Assembly: GCA_951813605.1 (NCBI GenBank)
Contig: OX638379.1
Location: 3,856,062-3,920,061, forward strand
DNA from: an uncultured Bryobacterales bacterium
GTDB lineage: Bacteria; Acidobacteriota; Terriglobia; Bryobacterales; UBA6623
DNA length: 64,000 bases
Direction of reading: 5' to 3'
The notes below the pieces were generated by a model. It worked only from the letters and a program-made list of their open reading frames with translations, had not been told where the DNA came from and did no database searches. A program made the translations under genes and the position numbers. Shown here piece after piece: positions 1 through 8,657 of this stretch (positions within the stretch are counted from its first letter, which is position 1; each line of letters starts with the position of its first letter).

Positions 1-2
1 TC

Positions 3-401
3 GCCCGGCTTGTTCCCGACTGGTCCGGCGGCACGCGCATCGGCGAATCGGTGCGCGCGTTCAACGTGCATTGGGCAAGGAGGGCCTTGGGGCGCGGAGC
101 CGTTGTTTTGGTGGTGTCGGACGGCTGGGACCGTGGGGACCCCGAGGCGTTACGAACCGAGCTTTCCCGGCTGCGTCGCTCTTGCCAGAGGCTGATCTGG
201 CTGAGCCCGCTGCTCGGCTCGCCCGCATACAGGCCGCTAACCCGCGGACTGCAGGCCGCGCTGCCGTTCGTTGACGACTTCCTTCCGGTGCATAATCTGG
301 CGAGCCTAGACCGCCTGGCAGCTCATCTCAACAGCCTTCCAGGCGAGGCGCGGAAGCAGGCGGGAGGCCGGGCCGCAAACTCGGGCGAGGGCATCTGGTA
401 G
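3..401 (+). CDS. CoxE-like VWA domain protein, C-terminal fragment
   Basis: The reading frame enters the window open at base 3 and ends at the TAG at 399-401, so only the last 132 residues are visible; the start lies upstream of the window. Visible residues 6-17 read DWSGGTRIGESV, followed about 20 residues later by VVLVVSDGWDRGD. This is the conserved second half of the VWA fold in CoxE-type proteins. CoxE is known as an accessory factor for maturation or membrane attachment of aerobic CO dehydrogenase and related molybdenum hydroxylases. The next gene, 21 bases downstream on the same strand, is CoxG-like, which supports the call. The tail after the VWA core is Gly/Arg/Ala-rich and looks non-conserved. 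The molybdenum hydroxylase subunits themselves would lie to the left of the window. Confidence 0.8.
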   Translation, partial: ARLVPDWSGGTRIGESVRAFNVHWARRALGRGAVVLVVSDGWDRGDPEALRTELSRLRRSCQRLIWLSPLLGSPAYRPLTRGLQAALPFVDDFLPVHNLASLDRLAAHLNSLPGEARKQAGGRAANSGEGIW

Positions 402-422
402 GCTTGCGGGGCATTCTTCCGC

Positions 423-869
423 ATGGACTTCAAAGGCCGATACAACTTCGACGCCTCGCCGGACCGAGTGTTCGACGCGATGACGAACCCGCGCACCGTA
501 GCCGCCTGCCTGCCTGGTTGCGATGCCCTCGAACCGCTCGGCGACAACCGCTACCAAGCCACGATGATGATCGGCGTCGCAGCCATCAAGGGGCGATTCA
601 AAGGCACGGTCGAGCTGCGGGACCTGGAACGCCCGGTGTCGTATACGCTCCGCGTCGCTGGAAAGGGTACCGTCGGCTTCGCGAAGGGGCAGGCGCGGAT
701 CGAAATCGGGGAGAGCGGTTCGTCAAGTTCCGTGGCCGTGATAGCCAAGGCGCAGGTGGGCGGACCGGTGGCACGTGTCGGGCAGCGTCTGCTCGCCGGA
801 ACGACGAAAATGGTCGCAGACAAGTTCTTCGCATGCCTGCGCCAGAAGGTCGAGGGAGTCCCTCCATAG
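423..869 (+). CDS. coxG: CoxG-like SRPBCC family protein (CO dehydrogenase subunit G)
   Basis: A 148-residue protein starting at the ATG at 423. The opening MDFKGRYNFDASPDRVFDAM is the typical first strand and helix of the CoxG/SRPBCC lipid-binding-like fold, and ACLPGCDALEPLGDNRY (about residues 28-44) matches the family's loop around the conserved LPGC motif. The C-terminal helix (about residues 110-140, containing KMVADKFFACL) is also typical. No signal peptide is present. CoxG proteins are membrane-recruiting accessory factors of CO dehydrogenase-type molybdenum enzymes. The gene directly follows the CoxE-like fragment with a 21-base spacer, so both probably belong to one cox-type operon. 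It may serve a molybdenum hydroxylase other than a true CO dehydrogenase, because the catalytic subunits are not in view. Confidence 0.85.
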   Translation: MDFKGRYNFDASPDRVFDAMTNPRTVAACLPGCDALEPLGDNRYQATMMIGVAAIKGRFKGTVELRDLERPVSYTLRVAGKGTVGFAKGQARIEIGESGSSSSVAVIAKAQVGGPVARVGQRLLAGTTKMVADKFFACLRQKVEGVPP

Positions 870-1238
870 AGCCTTGCCGCAAGCCAAAGCCCGGACAGCG
901 CACCATCCCCGGGGCGCGACGCGAGCTTCCCAGAATCGCGAGAGACTGACCGGGCTGCTGGCCATCCGCCGCCACATCGCGCCGTGCGCCAAGCAGCCCC
1001 GGAATGCTTGCGGACGCCCGATCCGCCGGTCCAGCGTGGACCGAGATCCAAGTTGGTTCTCTTCCAGGAGCCACACAGCCCAAGCGCTCTTGGGGCCGCT
1101 CGGATTCGAGGCAACCATGCTCGACGGGGTTTCCGACATGGCGCCCCAAGACCTGCATGGCTGGTGGTCGATTGCGAGATTCCGTTGCCTGCGAGACCCG
1201 CGATTCAGCCCCCGGATCTTCGGTACAATCTCACCGTC
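870..1238. other. intergenic region, no gene seen
   Basis: About 370 bases between coxG and the dipeptidase. Open frames cross it, one of them continuous with the dipeptidase frame from base 984, but their translations are Arg/Pro-rich with no recognisable domain. No convincing promoter, RNA gene or repeat was found. Confidence 0.5.
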
Positions 1239-2435
1239 ATGCTCAACCGACGTGAATTCGGCGCTTCCGCCGCCGCCCTTCTCAGCGCCTGCGGCCCCGG
1301 CCCGGACCAATCCTCCGAATCCGAGCAACCTAGCGGCCCGCTCTACTTCGACCTGCACATCGACACGCCGTCTCGTCTGGTCTCGGAGAGCCTGAACATG
1401 GCCGAGAGCCCGGAGTACAGCCAAGTCGACATCCCCAAGATGCGCCAAGGCGGCCTCAACGCCGGCTTCTTCGCTGTATTCAGTTCGGCGCGCAACAAGA
1501 CACCGCTGGAATCGGTCAAGGACGCGCTCCTGATCACGGACGTGATTGTCGAGACGATCAACCGGCATCCGGAGGACCTGTTCCTGGCGACGACCTCCGA
1601 TGACGCCGTTCGTGCTCAGCGAGAGGGCAAGATCGGGATTTTCCTGGGAGTCGAAGGCGGCCACATGATCGATTCAAGCGTCGAGGTGCTTAGGCAGCTG
1701 TACCGGCTCGGGACGCGCTATTTGGGACTCACGCACAGCGGAAACACGCCGTGGGTCGGCGCGGCCGAGTACGCCGACGGCCCCGAGGGACTGACCGAGC
1801 ACGGCAAGGAGATCGTTCGCGAGATGAATAGACTCGGCATGATGGCCGATCTGTCGCACGCGTCCGAGCGAGCCTTCTACGACACCATCGAGACGTCGGA
1901 GGCGCCGATCCTCAACACGCACGCGGCCTGCAAGGCAGTCGCCAACCACGCGCGGAACCTCACCGACGACATGCTAAAGGCCCTCGCGCAGAACGGCGGC
2001 GTACTGGGCGTCGCGTACTACGCGGGCATGCTCGACGACGACTACCGGGGGCGCTTTCCCGAACTGCGCGAAATCAACAGGCAGCGCGCGGCGGTTCGCA
2101 AGGATTTCAAGGATGACAGGAAACGGCTGTCGGAGGAACTCTGGAAGCTCAACCTAGCGGACGTAGCGACGATCGGAGCTCCCCCGCTCAGTCGCCTTGT
2201 GGACCATATCGAGCATGCGGCAACGGTCGCGGGCATCGACCACGTCGGACTCGGCTCGGACTTCGATAGCGTCGGACTGAAGCTGCCTGCGGGCCTCGAG
2301 CACATCGGCAAGACACCGAATCTGATCGCCGCGATGAAGGAACGCGGGTTCTCCGACGAGGACGTGGGGAAAGTCATGGGCGGGAACGTGCTGCGGGCCT
2401 TCCGCCAGGCCGAAGCTGTGGCCGCACAGTCATGA
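1239..2435 (+). CDS. membrane dipeptidase, M19 (renal dipeptidase) family, probable lipoprotein
   Basis: Zn-dependent dipeptidase of the M19 amidohydrolase family. I start it at the ATG at 1239 (398 residues) rather than at an in-frame upstream codon (984), because the protein then opens MLNRREFGASAAALLSACG, a short signal with RR and a lipobox-like LLSAC ending at Cys18. Family motifs are all present in order: DLHIDTP (about residue 35) supplying the first His/Asp metal ligands, GVEGGHM (about 137) with the bridging Glu, LTHSGNTPW, ADLSHAS (about 207) and NTHAAC (about 228) supplying further His ligands, and GLGSDFDS near residue 340. The length matches the family. Known relatives cleave dipeptides, some with D-residues, at the cell surface. 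It stands alone between two gaps, so its substrate is unknown. Confidence 0.9.
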   Translation: MLNRREFGASAAALLSACGPGPDQSSESEQPSGPLYFDLHIDTPSRLVSESLNMAESPEYSQVDIPKMRQGGLNAGFFAVFSSARNKTPLESVKDALLITDVIVETINRHPEDLFLATTSDDAVRAQREGKIGIFLGVEGGHMIDSSVEVLRQLYRLGTRYLGLTHSGNTPWVGAAEYADGPEGLTEHGKEIVREMNRLGMMADLSHASERAFYDTIETSEAPILNTHAACKAVANHARNLTDDMLKALAQNGGVLGVAYYAGMLDDDYRGRFPELREINRQRAAVRKDFKDDRKRLSEELWKLNLADVATIGAPPLSRLVDHIEHAATVAGIDHVGLGSDFDSVGLKLPAGLEHIGKTPNLIAAMKERGFSDEDVGKVMGGNVLRAFRQAEAVAAQS

Positions 2436-2935
2436 TTCAGTGGCGCTCCGCCGCCCTCGCTGCCGGAACACGCCGCGTGATACAGCGCTCGGTGGGAACG
2501 CACGCGCAACGGAAGGGCCGTGAACCAGGCGCGGCGCTCGGAACCACGAGGGGCCTTCGATAAAGGGCATCTGCCACTCCCGCGATCGCTCACCGTCCCC
2601 GCGATCATTCCGCCGACGAGTTGCCGTCTCTGCTCTTCTTCGGCGAAGCGGTTCCGGGGCTTGTTGCCCTGCGGTGTCAGCACCGCCATCCCGCAGGGGT
2701 CGCGCTGCTCTTTTCGAGAACAAGGCCGGTCCACGTTCTCGTCCTCTCATAAGAGCCCGCTCAGCTCCCATTCTTCGCATCCCGGGTACGCAGCAACACC
2801 GTCACAAGGCCTGCCAACAGCGACCGCCGGGCCCCAATGCGACGGTTCCATGGCTGCTGGCATGGGATGACGAAGCAGTCGCTGAACGGCTTTTCAGAGC
2901 TCAAGGCACATCTTCTCCTGTGCTAATCTTCCTGC
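2436..2935. other. intergenic region, no gene seen
   Basis: About 500 bases without a convincing gene. Short frames on both strands are low-complexity (Arg/Ser/Pro-rich) and lack ribosome binding sites. No tRNA, terminator or repeat was recognised. Confidence 0.5.
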
Positions 2936-4159
2936 GTGCGCCTCTCCATTGCTTTTGTTGTCTTCAGCTGTCTCCTATGCTGTGGAGGCAGTTCCATCGA
3001 TCCCGTCCAAGTCAGCAGCGAGCCGGTCCAATTCCAGACACACGTCATTGAAGCGGAGATTCCCGGCGGCTATGCCGTCATGGTGACCGACATGAACAAC
3101 GACGGACGTCCCGACATCGTTGGGCTGACGTCACGCATCAAGGAGCTGCCCTGGTACGAGAACCCCTCGTGGGAGCGTCATGTTCTGATTGACGAAATCA
3201 GCGGACTTGTCAACATGGCTGCACACGACGTTGACGGGGACGGCATCCCGGAAATCGCCATTGAAAACGAATTCAGCATGGTTGCCGCCAACAGCCGCGG
3301 ACTTGTGTCGCTGCTGAGGCATCAAGGCGACACCCGCCAGCCGTGGAATCGCATGCCCGTCGATGAACTCACCACGTCGCACCACGTCGCTTGGGCGGAC
3401 GTTGATGGGGACGGAACGAAAGAACTGGTCAACGCGCCGCTGATTGGTGCGAACGCACTCGCCCCCAAATACGAGGACAGCGTACCTCTGGTCTACTATC
3501 ACGTGCCGGAGGACCTGGAAGGAAAGTGGGAACGCCTACTTATCGACGACCAGCTGAGCGGAGTGCTGCACCGTGTCCGCGTGGTCCAGTGGGACGATGA
3601 CATGCGGGAGGAATTGCTGACCGCCGGATTCGACGGCATCACCCTGCACGATCCTGTCGGCGAGGCTGATGAAGTCCGCTGGGAGAACACTCGCCTGTCA
3701 AGAGGACACAAGGAGGAAGCCACAACCGCGGGCGCAAGCGACGTTGCCGTCGGCATGATCAACAAGACGCGAATGATCACCTCGGTCGAGCCATGGCACG
3801 GAAACGAGGTTGTCGTCTACACGGAAGACGAGTCCGGCGGGTGGCAGCGTCGAATTATCTACGACCAGCTGACCGAAGGGCACGAGGTGTGCGTGGGCGA
3901 CTTCAACGGCGACGGGCGCGATGACATTGTCGCGGGCGATCGTGCGCGCGGCGAGGTTGCCGGCTCGCACGTTTTTTACGCCCAGGACGACAGCGGGGCC
4001 GAATGGCTTCATCAAGATCTCGACCCCCAGGGAATGTCTGCTTCGGGATGCGCGGTGGCCGATGTCAATGGCGACGGCCGCGCGGACATAGTGCAGATCG
4101 GCGGTGCCACTAGAAACATCAAGTGGTACGAGAATCTGGGCGGGTCATCGGACCTCTGA
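2936..4159 (+). CDS. FG-GAP/VCBS repeat lipoprotein
   Basis: A 407-residue secreted protein with a GTG start at 2936. The first residues, MRLSIAFVVFSCLLCCGG, form a signal peptide ending in a Cys-rich lipobox, so it is probably lipid-anchored. The body is a beta-propeller built from FG-GAP/VCBS-like blades, each carrying a calcium-loop motif of the type D-x-N/D-x-D-G: DMNNDGRPDI (about residue 52), DVDGDGIPEI, DVDGDGTKEL, DFNGDGRDDI and DVNGDGRADI (near the C terminus). Such proteins are common in acidobacteria and planctomycetes; they may bind extracellular polymers or partner proteins, and no enzymatic activity can be inferred. The gene converges with the DUF1080 gene downstream. The spacer contains one hairpin. 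Confidence 0.8.
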   Translation: MRLSIAFVVFSCLLCCGGSSIDPVQVSSEPVQFQTHVIEAEIPGGYAVMVTDMNNDGRPDIVGLTSRIKELPWYENPSWERHVLIDEISGLVNMAAHDVDGDGIPEIAIENEFSMVAANSRGLVSLLRHQGDTRQPWNRMPVDELTTSHHVAWADVDGDGTKELVNAPLIGANALAPKYEDSVPLVYYHVPEDLEGKWERLLIDDQLSGVLHRVRVVQWDDDMREELLTAGFDGITLHDPVGEADEVRWENTRLSRGHKEEATTAGASDVAVGMINKTRMITSVEPWHGNEVVVYTEDESGGWQRRIIYDQLTEGHEVCVGDFNGDGRDDIVAGDRARGEVAGSHVFYAQDDSGAEWLHQDLDPQGMSASGCAVADVNGDGRADIVQIGGATRNIKWYENLGGSSDL

Positions 4160-4329
4160 GCCCCGGAAGTTAGAGATCACAGCCAAGAGCGGCCCGCGGG
4201 GTGTCCGGCGAAGCAGACGCCTAGGCTGCGCTCGGCTCGGGCAAAGGTCGCGGAGCCCAGATTGGCAGAGGCCACGACTTCTGCGCGCACTCGGCAGCGG
4301 CGGCCGGAGTTTCTCGCCGCCAAAGCAGG

Positions 4330-4361
4330 GGCAGGGGCCGGGACATCAATTCGCCCCTGCC
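4330..4361 (-). terminator. hairpin between convergent genes, possible terminator
   Basis: GGCAGGGGC at 4330-4338 pairs perfectly with GCCCCTGCC at 4353-4361 across a 14-base loop. It lies 9-40 bases beyond the stop codon of the DUF1080 gene on the minus strand and between two convergent genes. The tract that follows is only mildly T-rich, so rho-independent termination is plausible but not certain. Confidence 0.4.
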
Positions 4362-4369
4362 ACTGCAAT

Positions 4370-5098
4370 TCACATCGTGCGCTCCAACAGGAGATTCTTA
4401 AACTGGACCACTGTCCCCTCGTTGTGAAGTTGGAGCGCGACGAAACCGCTTTCCAAGCGGCCCGCGCCAATGCCGTCGAAAAACTCCGATGACAGTTTTC
4501 CATTGATGAAGAACTGGAAATGGTTTCCGCTGGCAAGAATGTGAGACCGGTTCCAATCACGTTTCTTGATGTCGTCGAGCCCGACATGGTCCTCGATGGT
4601 CTCCTCATGGCTAGTTCCGTCCTCGCGAATGACGAGACGCGCTCCGCGTGCGCACGGAAACTCCTTCCGTGCCGCGAAATGGAAATCCCACGCCCCCAGA
4701 ATGTTCGGCCCGATTCCAACGTGTCCGAGATCAGCATGGTAGCCCTCGAACGGTCGCTTGCCTGTCGTGTCTACACGGGCCCTTAACTCGACTCCGGTAT
4801 TGCCGTCGGTCAGCATCCGGTAACTGAACTTGAGCTCAAAGTCGCGGAGCTCTTCGTCGCCGGAATAGACCAGGTAGGCGAGTCGGTCTTCCAAGCCCGT
4901 TCCTTGGATAGCCCCGTCGGTCACCGACCAAGATTCACGAAGGGATTCCGGAACGGCGCGCCAGTCGGCAAGTGTCTTGCCATCGAAGATCGGAGAGAAG
5001 CCGACCTCGTCCTGGATCGTTCCGCAGGAACTCCACAGCAGAATCCCCCCGCAAAAGACGACCAAGGAGAATCGCCACAGCCTAGTCGGTGGGCCCAT
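4370..5098 (-). CDS. DUF1080 (3-keto-disaccharide hydrolase-type) lipoprotein
   Basis: A 242-residue protein with an ATG start at 5098, preceded by a strong AGGAGG ribosome binding site. An N-terminal signal ends at a lipobox-like LLWSSC (Cys25). The rest is one DUF1080 beta-sandwich domain, with the typical opening FSPIFDGKTLADWRA (about residues 34-48), a WSVTDGAIQGTG strand, FELKFSYRM, a GVELRARV strand, and the closing GFVALQLHNEGTVVQFKN. DUF1080 proteins are lectin-like folds now described as 3-keto-glycoside hydrolases or carbohydrate-binding partners; the catalytic assignment for this member is inference. It stands alone, convergent with the FG-GAP gene. Confidence 0.85.
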   Translation of the reverse strand: MGPPTRLWRFSLVVFCGGILLWSSCGTIQDEVGFSPIFDGKTLADWRAVPESLRESWSVTDGAIQGTGLEDRLAYLVYSGDEELRDFELKFSYRMLTDGNTGVELRARVDTTGKRPFEGYHADLGHVGIGPNILGAWDFHFAARKEFPCARGARLVIREDGTSHEETIEDHVGLDDIKKRDWNRSHILASGNHFQFFINGKLSSEFFDGIGAGRLESGFVALQLHNEGTVVQFKNLLLERTM

Positions 5099-5216
5099 GA
5101 ACTCTCCTCCTTCGAGACGCAGTAGCTTGCGGCTGGTTGTGCCGGTCGAACCGGCTCGTCTGGTGTGCTTGATTCAGATGCAAGCAGCCCGGCCTGGCCT
5201 GGCCGGCGTGCCGAGG

Positions 5217-6047
5217 CTAGTTCGACGCCATGGACTTCAGGTCGATGAAAGGAATCGCTCCGCTGGTGACCTGCGGCAATACGCCGTCCCACTTCTCGAT
5301 CGCGCGGAGCCGGAGGATCGTCTCTGAGATGGTCTCGCGCTGAAGCCTCTGGGATTCGGCCTCTGCCTGCGCCTCCGTGATCTTCTGCTCTGCTTCGATC
5401 TTGATGCGCTCCAGGTCTCGCTGCGCCTTGAGAGCGTCCTGCTCCGCCGTTTGCTTTGCCTCGATCGCATTGTTGAAGACGTTCGAAAAGTTGAAGTCGA
5501 CAATATTGAACTCGTCCACGACAATGCTGCGCGGCACCAGCCGCTCCGCGAGCATGTCCTTGATTAGCGTCGACACCTCGGCACGCCGGGTGATCAACTC
5601 CTCCGCCGTGAATTGGGCAGTGGCCGCCTTGACCGCTTCCTGTACGGAGGGGTCGATGAGCCGTTCCTTGTACAGACTGCCAACCTGCTGGTAGACCTGC
5701 GAAGCCTGGTCCGGAGCGAGGTGGTAGTTGAGCGCGATGCGCGAATGCACGGTTTGCAAGTCCTTGGACGATGCGGATGCGTCAGTTTCCGCCTTCTGAA
5801 TCCGCACGTCGATCGGAATGATCGTCTGGATGAAGGGGATCTTGAAGCGCAATCCCTCGCCGACCACGCCTCGTTGCACGCCCCCGAACTTCGAGAACAC
5901 GACTCCGCGCTCGCCGGCACCGACAACCTCGAAGCTATTGAACAATACGACCGCCACGACCACGACCGTGGCTATCGAAGCGATCCCGCCGCCGAAAATC
6001 CGCCGTAACGAGTCGCGAAGCGAACCCATCTCAATGTCACCGTGCAT
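5217..6047 (-). CDS. SPFH/prohibitin family membrane protein
   Basis: The ATG at 6047 is preferred (276 residues) because GAGGAGG lies just upstream; an in-frame codon at 6095 gives a poorer start. A single transmembrane helix (about residues 18-37, rich in Ala/Val) is followed by the Band 7/SPFH domain: ERGVVFSKFGG, GEGLRFKIPFIQTI, then a long Ala/Glu/Lys/Gln coiled coil (about residues 180-245) ending in SETILRLRAIEKWDGVLP. This is close to prohibitin. These proteins form large ring or cage assemblies at membranes and, in bacteria, often hold FtsH-type proteases or organise lipid microdomains. No protease gene adjoins it. Confidence 0.9.
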   Translation of the reverse strand: MHGDIEMGSLRDSLRRIFGGGIASIATVVVVAVVLFNSFEVVGAGERGVVFSKFGGVQRGVVGEGLRFKIPFIQTIIPIDVRIQKAETDASASSKDLQTVHSRIALNYHLAPDQASQVYQQVGSLYKERLIDPSVQEAVKAATAQFTAEELITRRAEVSTLIKDMLAERLVPRSIVVDEFNIVDFNFSNVFNNAIEAKQTAEQDALKAQRDLERIKIEAEQKITEAQAEAESQRLQRETISETILRLRAIEKWDGVLPQVTSGAIPFIDLKSMASN

Positions 6048-6190
6048 GTCAAATCCTCCTCTGTAGCCCGCTCTGGGGCGACCGCACAGGGCCATCGCCC
6101 TGCGAGCACTGGCCCGGTTTGCCTCGACTCTGGATGTAAGGGTCTTTCCTATTCGCTAAGACGGAGGCGTTTTTGCGCGGTTAGACCAGC

Positions 6191-7780
6191 TTAGCGCGGA
6201 AGCGCGAACACGAAGATTGATGTCCCCGCCGCAGTCGCGATGTGCTGGCGACCGTCGAACATATACGTGATCGCGGGCGCCCTGACGGGGCCGCCCGTCT
6301 GCAAGCGCCAAAGCGGCTTCCCTGACGCGGCGTCCAATGCGAGGAAATAGCCCTCCATGGTGCCGGCGAATAGCAGTCCGCCCCCCGTCGATAGGAGCCC
6401 GCTACTCGGCGGGCTCACAAGCGCGAAGCGCCATTGGCGGTCTCCCGTGCTTGGGTCTACCGCTAGGATCGATCCTTCCCGCGGCTCCCCGGTCACATTC
6501 TCCATGGCGCTGCCGAGGTAGTACTCTCCCTCGACGAAGTCCTGGGTCGCCCCGTGGTAGATCTGGCAGCCGTCGCCGCTGTTGAAGTAGTAAAAGCCAG
6601 TCTGGGGGCTGTAGGTGGTGGCGTGCCAGTTGTGCCCGCCGCCCATCCCCGGGCAGGTCAGCGTGCCCTCGTCGGTCGGCTCGCGGCCCGGAATCAGGAT
6701 CGGACGCCCGTCCGGGCCGATGCCATCGGCCCAGTTGACCTCCGTGTAGGCTCGGGCGAAAAGGAATTCGCCAGTCGAGCGGTCGAGCGCGTAGAAATGA
6801 CCGTTCCGGTTGGCTTGGACCAGCGCCTTCCGGAAAGTCCCTTCGACCTCCATATCCACCAGCACGGGGTCGGCGACAGCGTCCCAGTCGTGGACATCGT
6901 GGGGGGTGAATTGGAAGTGCCATCGGCGCTCGCCGGTGTCGGCGTCGAGCGCGAGCATCGAGTCGCTATATAGGTTGTCGCCCGGGCGCGGGGCGCCGTC
7001 CAGGTCCGGACCGGGATTGCCGGTGCCCCAGTAAATCAAGTTCAGATCCGCATCGTAGCTCCCGGTGATCCAGGTAGAGGCCCCGCCCCGTTTCCATGAA
7101 TCCCCTCCCCAAGTCTCGTTGCCTGGTTCTCCCGGCCCGGGAACCGTCCAGAAGCGCCAGACGCGCTCACCGGTCTCGGCATCGTAGGCGTCGATAAAGT
7201 CCCTTGTGCCGAATTCGGCACCGGCGATTCCAATGATCACCATGTCCTTGACGATCAGCGGCGCGACGGTGTTCGAATACCCCTTGCGGTAGTCGGCGGC
7301 CGCCACCTCCCATATGACATCGCCCGTCTTGGCGTCGAGAGCGACAAGCGTCGCCTGCACGTTGACCTTGTAGAGACGCTCGCCGCGCATCGCAAAGCCG
7401 CGGTTGGGCTTGCCGCAGCATACAGCCAGATCCTCCGGAACGGGTTCCGAGTACTGCCAGAGCTCCCGCCCCGTTTTCAAGTCCAAGGCCCACGCGTGAT
7501 TCGACGGACCCGTGACGTACATCACGCCGTCTCGCACCAGCGGCGTGGTCTGCAACTTGCCGTTCTGGTTCGACTGGAATATCCATGCTGGAACGATCCG
7601 ATTCACGTTCTCCGTGTTGATTTCGTCAAGCGGGGAATGGCGCCACGACGAATAGTTGCGGCCGTACATCAGCCAGGATTCGTTGTCCTGCTGGGCGCCC
7701 ATCAGCGCCTGCGTGTCGACTTGCGCTTGGGCCAGCAGGCCGCCGGCCGCCAAGATCCCCAAACCTAACCGAAGCTTCAT
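6191..7780 (-). CDS. PQQ-dependent alcohol dehydrogenase, probably lanthanide-type
   Basis: The start is the ATG at 7780, which overlaps the upstream cytochrome stop as ATGA and has GGGAGG six bases upstream; this gives 529 residues with a signal peptide ending near AQAQ (residue 20). The protein is an eight-bladed quinoprotein propeller with repeated LDAKTGD/LDAATGK-type tryptophan-docking motifs. A vicinal disulfide pair (Cys121-Cys122, in AVCCGKPNRG), metal ligands Glu189 (GAEFGTRDF) and Asn255 (WGTGNPGPD), and catalytic Asp298 (TPHDVHDWD) are visible. Asp300, two residues after the catalytic Asp, is the residue known to mark lanthanide-dependent enzymes (XoxF, PedH), while calcium enzymes carry Ala or Ser there. 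It should oxidise a primary alcohol in the periplasm and pass electrons to the co-encoded diheme cytochrome. The exact substrate is unknown. Confidence 0.9.
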   Translation of the reverse strand: MKLRLGLGILAAGGLLAQAQVDTQALMGAQQDNESWLMYGRNYSSWRHSPLDEINTENVNRIVPAWIFQSNQNGKLQTTPLVRDGVMYVTGPSNHAWALDLKTGRELWQYSEPVPEDLAVCCGKPNRGFAMRGERLYKVNVQATLVALDAKTGDVIWEVAAADYRKGYSNTVAPLIVKDMVIIGIAGAEFGTRDFIDAYDAETGERVWRFWTVPGPGEPGNETWGGDSWKRGGASTWITGSYDADLNLIYWGTGNPGPDLDGAPRPGDNLYSDSMLALDADTGERRWHFQFTPHDVHDWDAVADPVLVDMEVEGTFRKALVQANRNGHFYALDRSTGEFLFARAYTEVNWADGIGPDGRPILIPGREPTDEGTLTCPGMGGGHNWHATTYSPQTGFYYFNSGDGCQIYHGATQDFVEGEYYLGSAMENVTGEPREGSILAVDPSTGDRQWRFALVSPPSSGLLSTGGGLLFAGTMEGYFLALDAASGKPLWRLQTGGPVRAPAITYMFDGRQHIATAAGTSIFVFALPR

Positions 7781-8562
7781 CTCTGGCCTCCCTCGCCGCG
7801 AAGGGTCTGCATGTACGCGATCAGATCCCTCTGTTCGTCCTCTGCGAGCGTCTCGCCGTAAGTGTCCGGCATGAGCGAAACGAACTCCCTCTCGATCGCC
7901 TGCACCTCTTCCCGCAGGAAGGAGCGGAACTTGCCGGCAGCGTCCATGAGCTGGGCCGAAAAATCGTCGAACCCCAAGCCGATCCCGCGAACTGTCTTCC
8001 CTTGGCGGGTGACCACGCGAACAACGTAGTAGTCCGGGGGAAGATCGCCGCCGGGATTGAGAAGTGACTCTCGCAGGTGCGCGACGCTGCGGGATCGTCC
8101 AATGCGCGTTAGGGACGGCCCGAACACCCCGCCCCTCTGCCCGACGCGATGGCAGCCGCCGCAACCGCCGCGGTTCCAGAAAATGTCCTCGCCACGGGCA
8201 GGATCGCCCTCGACTATGTCGTCCGCGGAGGCCTCGAACGTTCGCAGGAACGACACGATTCTCCAGATGTTCTCTTCCGTGCTGCGCTGGCCGAAGGCGG
8301 GCATCTCCGTGCCAGGCACCCCCCTTGCGATGACGCGATAAATATCGAGGTCGGTCTCACCCGCCTCGAACTCTCCCCGATTCAGGGCCGGCCCGCGACC
8401 CCCCTCGGCATGAATGCCGTGGCAAGCCGAGCAACGTAGCCGGAAGGAAGCCTTTCCCACTCCTATGGAAGCCGGGTCCGCGTGGAACGGACTACTCTCC
8501 AGTTCCTGGCCATAGGCGACCGACACAAGGGCCGGGACTAGCGGCAGCACACCCCAACGCAC
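7777..8562 (-). CDS. diheme cytochrome c, electron acceptor of the PQQ dehydrogenase
   Basis: A 261-residue exported protein with a GTG start at 8562 and a signal peptide ending near AYGQ (residue 19). It contains two c-type heme sites: CSACH (about residues 44-48), in a class I cytochrome domain with the axial-Met candidate GTEMPAFGQ, and CGGCH (about 133-137). The second half resembles the heme-binding domain first named in Pirellula/Verrucomicrobium proteins: LLNPGGDLPPDYYVV, then a small beta segment, then LMPDTYGETLAEDEQRDLIAYMQTL. Its stop overlaps the ATG of the PQQ dehydrogenase by four bases, so the two are translationally coupled. It most likely carries electrons from the reduced quinoprotein to the respiratory chain. 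A divergent gene begins 95 bases away. Confidence 0.88.
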   Translation of the reverse strand: MRWGVLPLVPALVSVAYGQELESSPFHADPASIGVGKASFRLRCSACHGIHAEGGRGPALNRGEFEAGETDLDIYRVIARGVPGTEMPAFGQRSTEENIWRIVSFLRTFEASADDIVEGDPARGEDIFWNRGGCGGCHRVGQRGGVFGPSLTRIGRSRSVAHLRESLLNPGGDLPPDYYVVRVVTRQGKTVRGIGLGFDDFSAQLMDAAGKFRSFLREEVQAIEREFVSLMPDTYGETLAEDEQRDLIAYMQTLRGEGGQR

Positions 8563-8657
8563 GGTAGGAAGCTTAAGGCCTAGGGGTCTGTCAGGTCAAA
8601 TCAGTATCGCGCCGACTAGCGGAAACTCCGACCGCCTTTGCAGATGATGGGGTGCTT

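Noticed and set aside
723..1664. Open frame of 313 codons on the minus strand covering the gap after coxG
   Set aside because: It overlaps coxG and the dipeptidase antisense and shows no conserved motif, so the gap 870-1238 is left without a gene.
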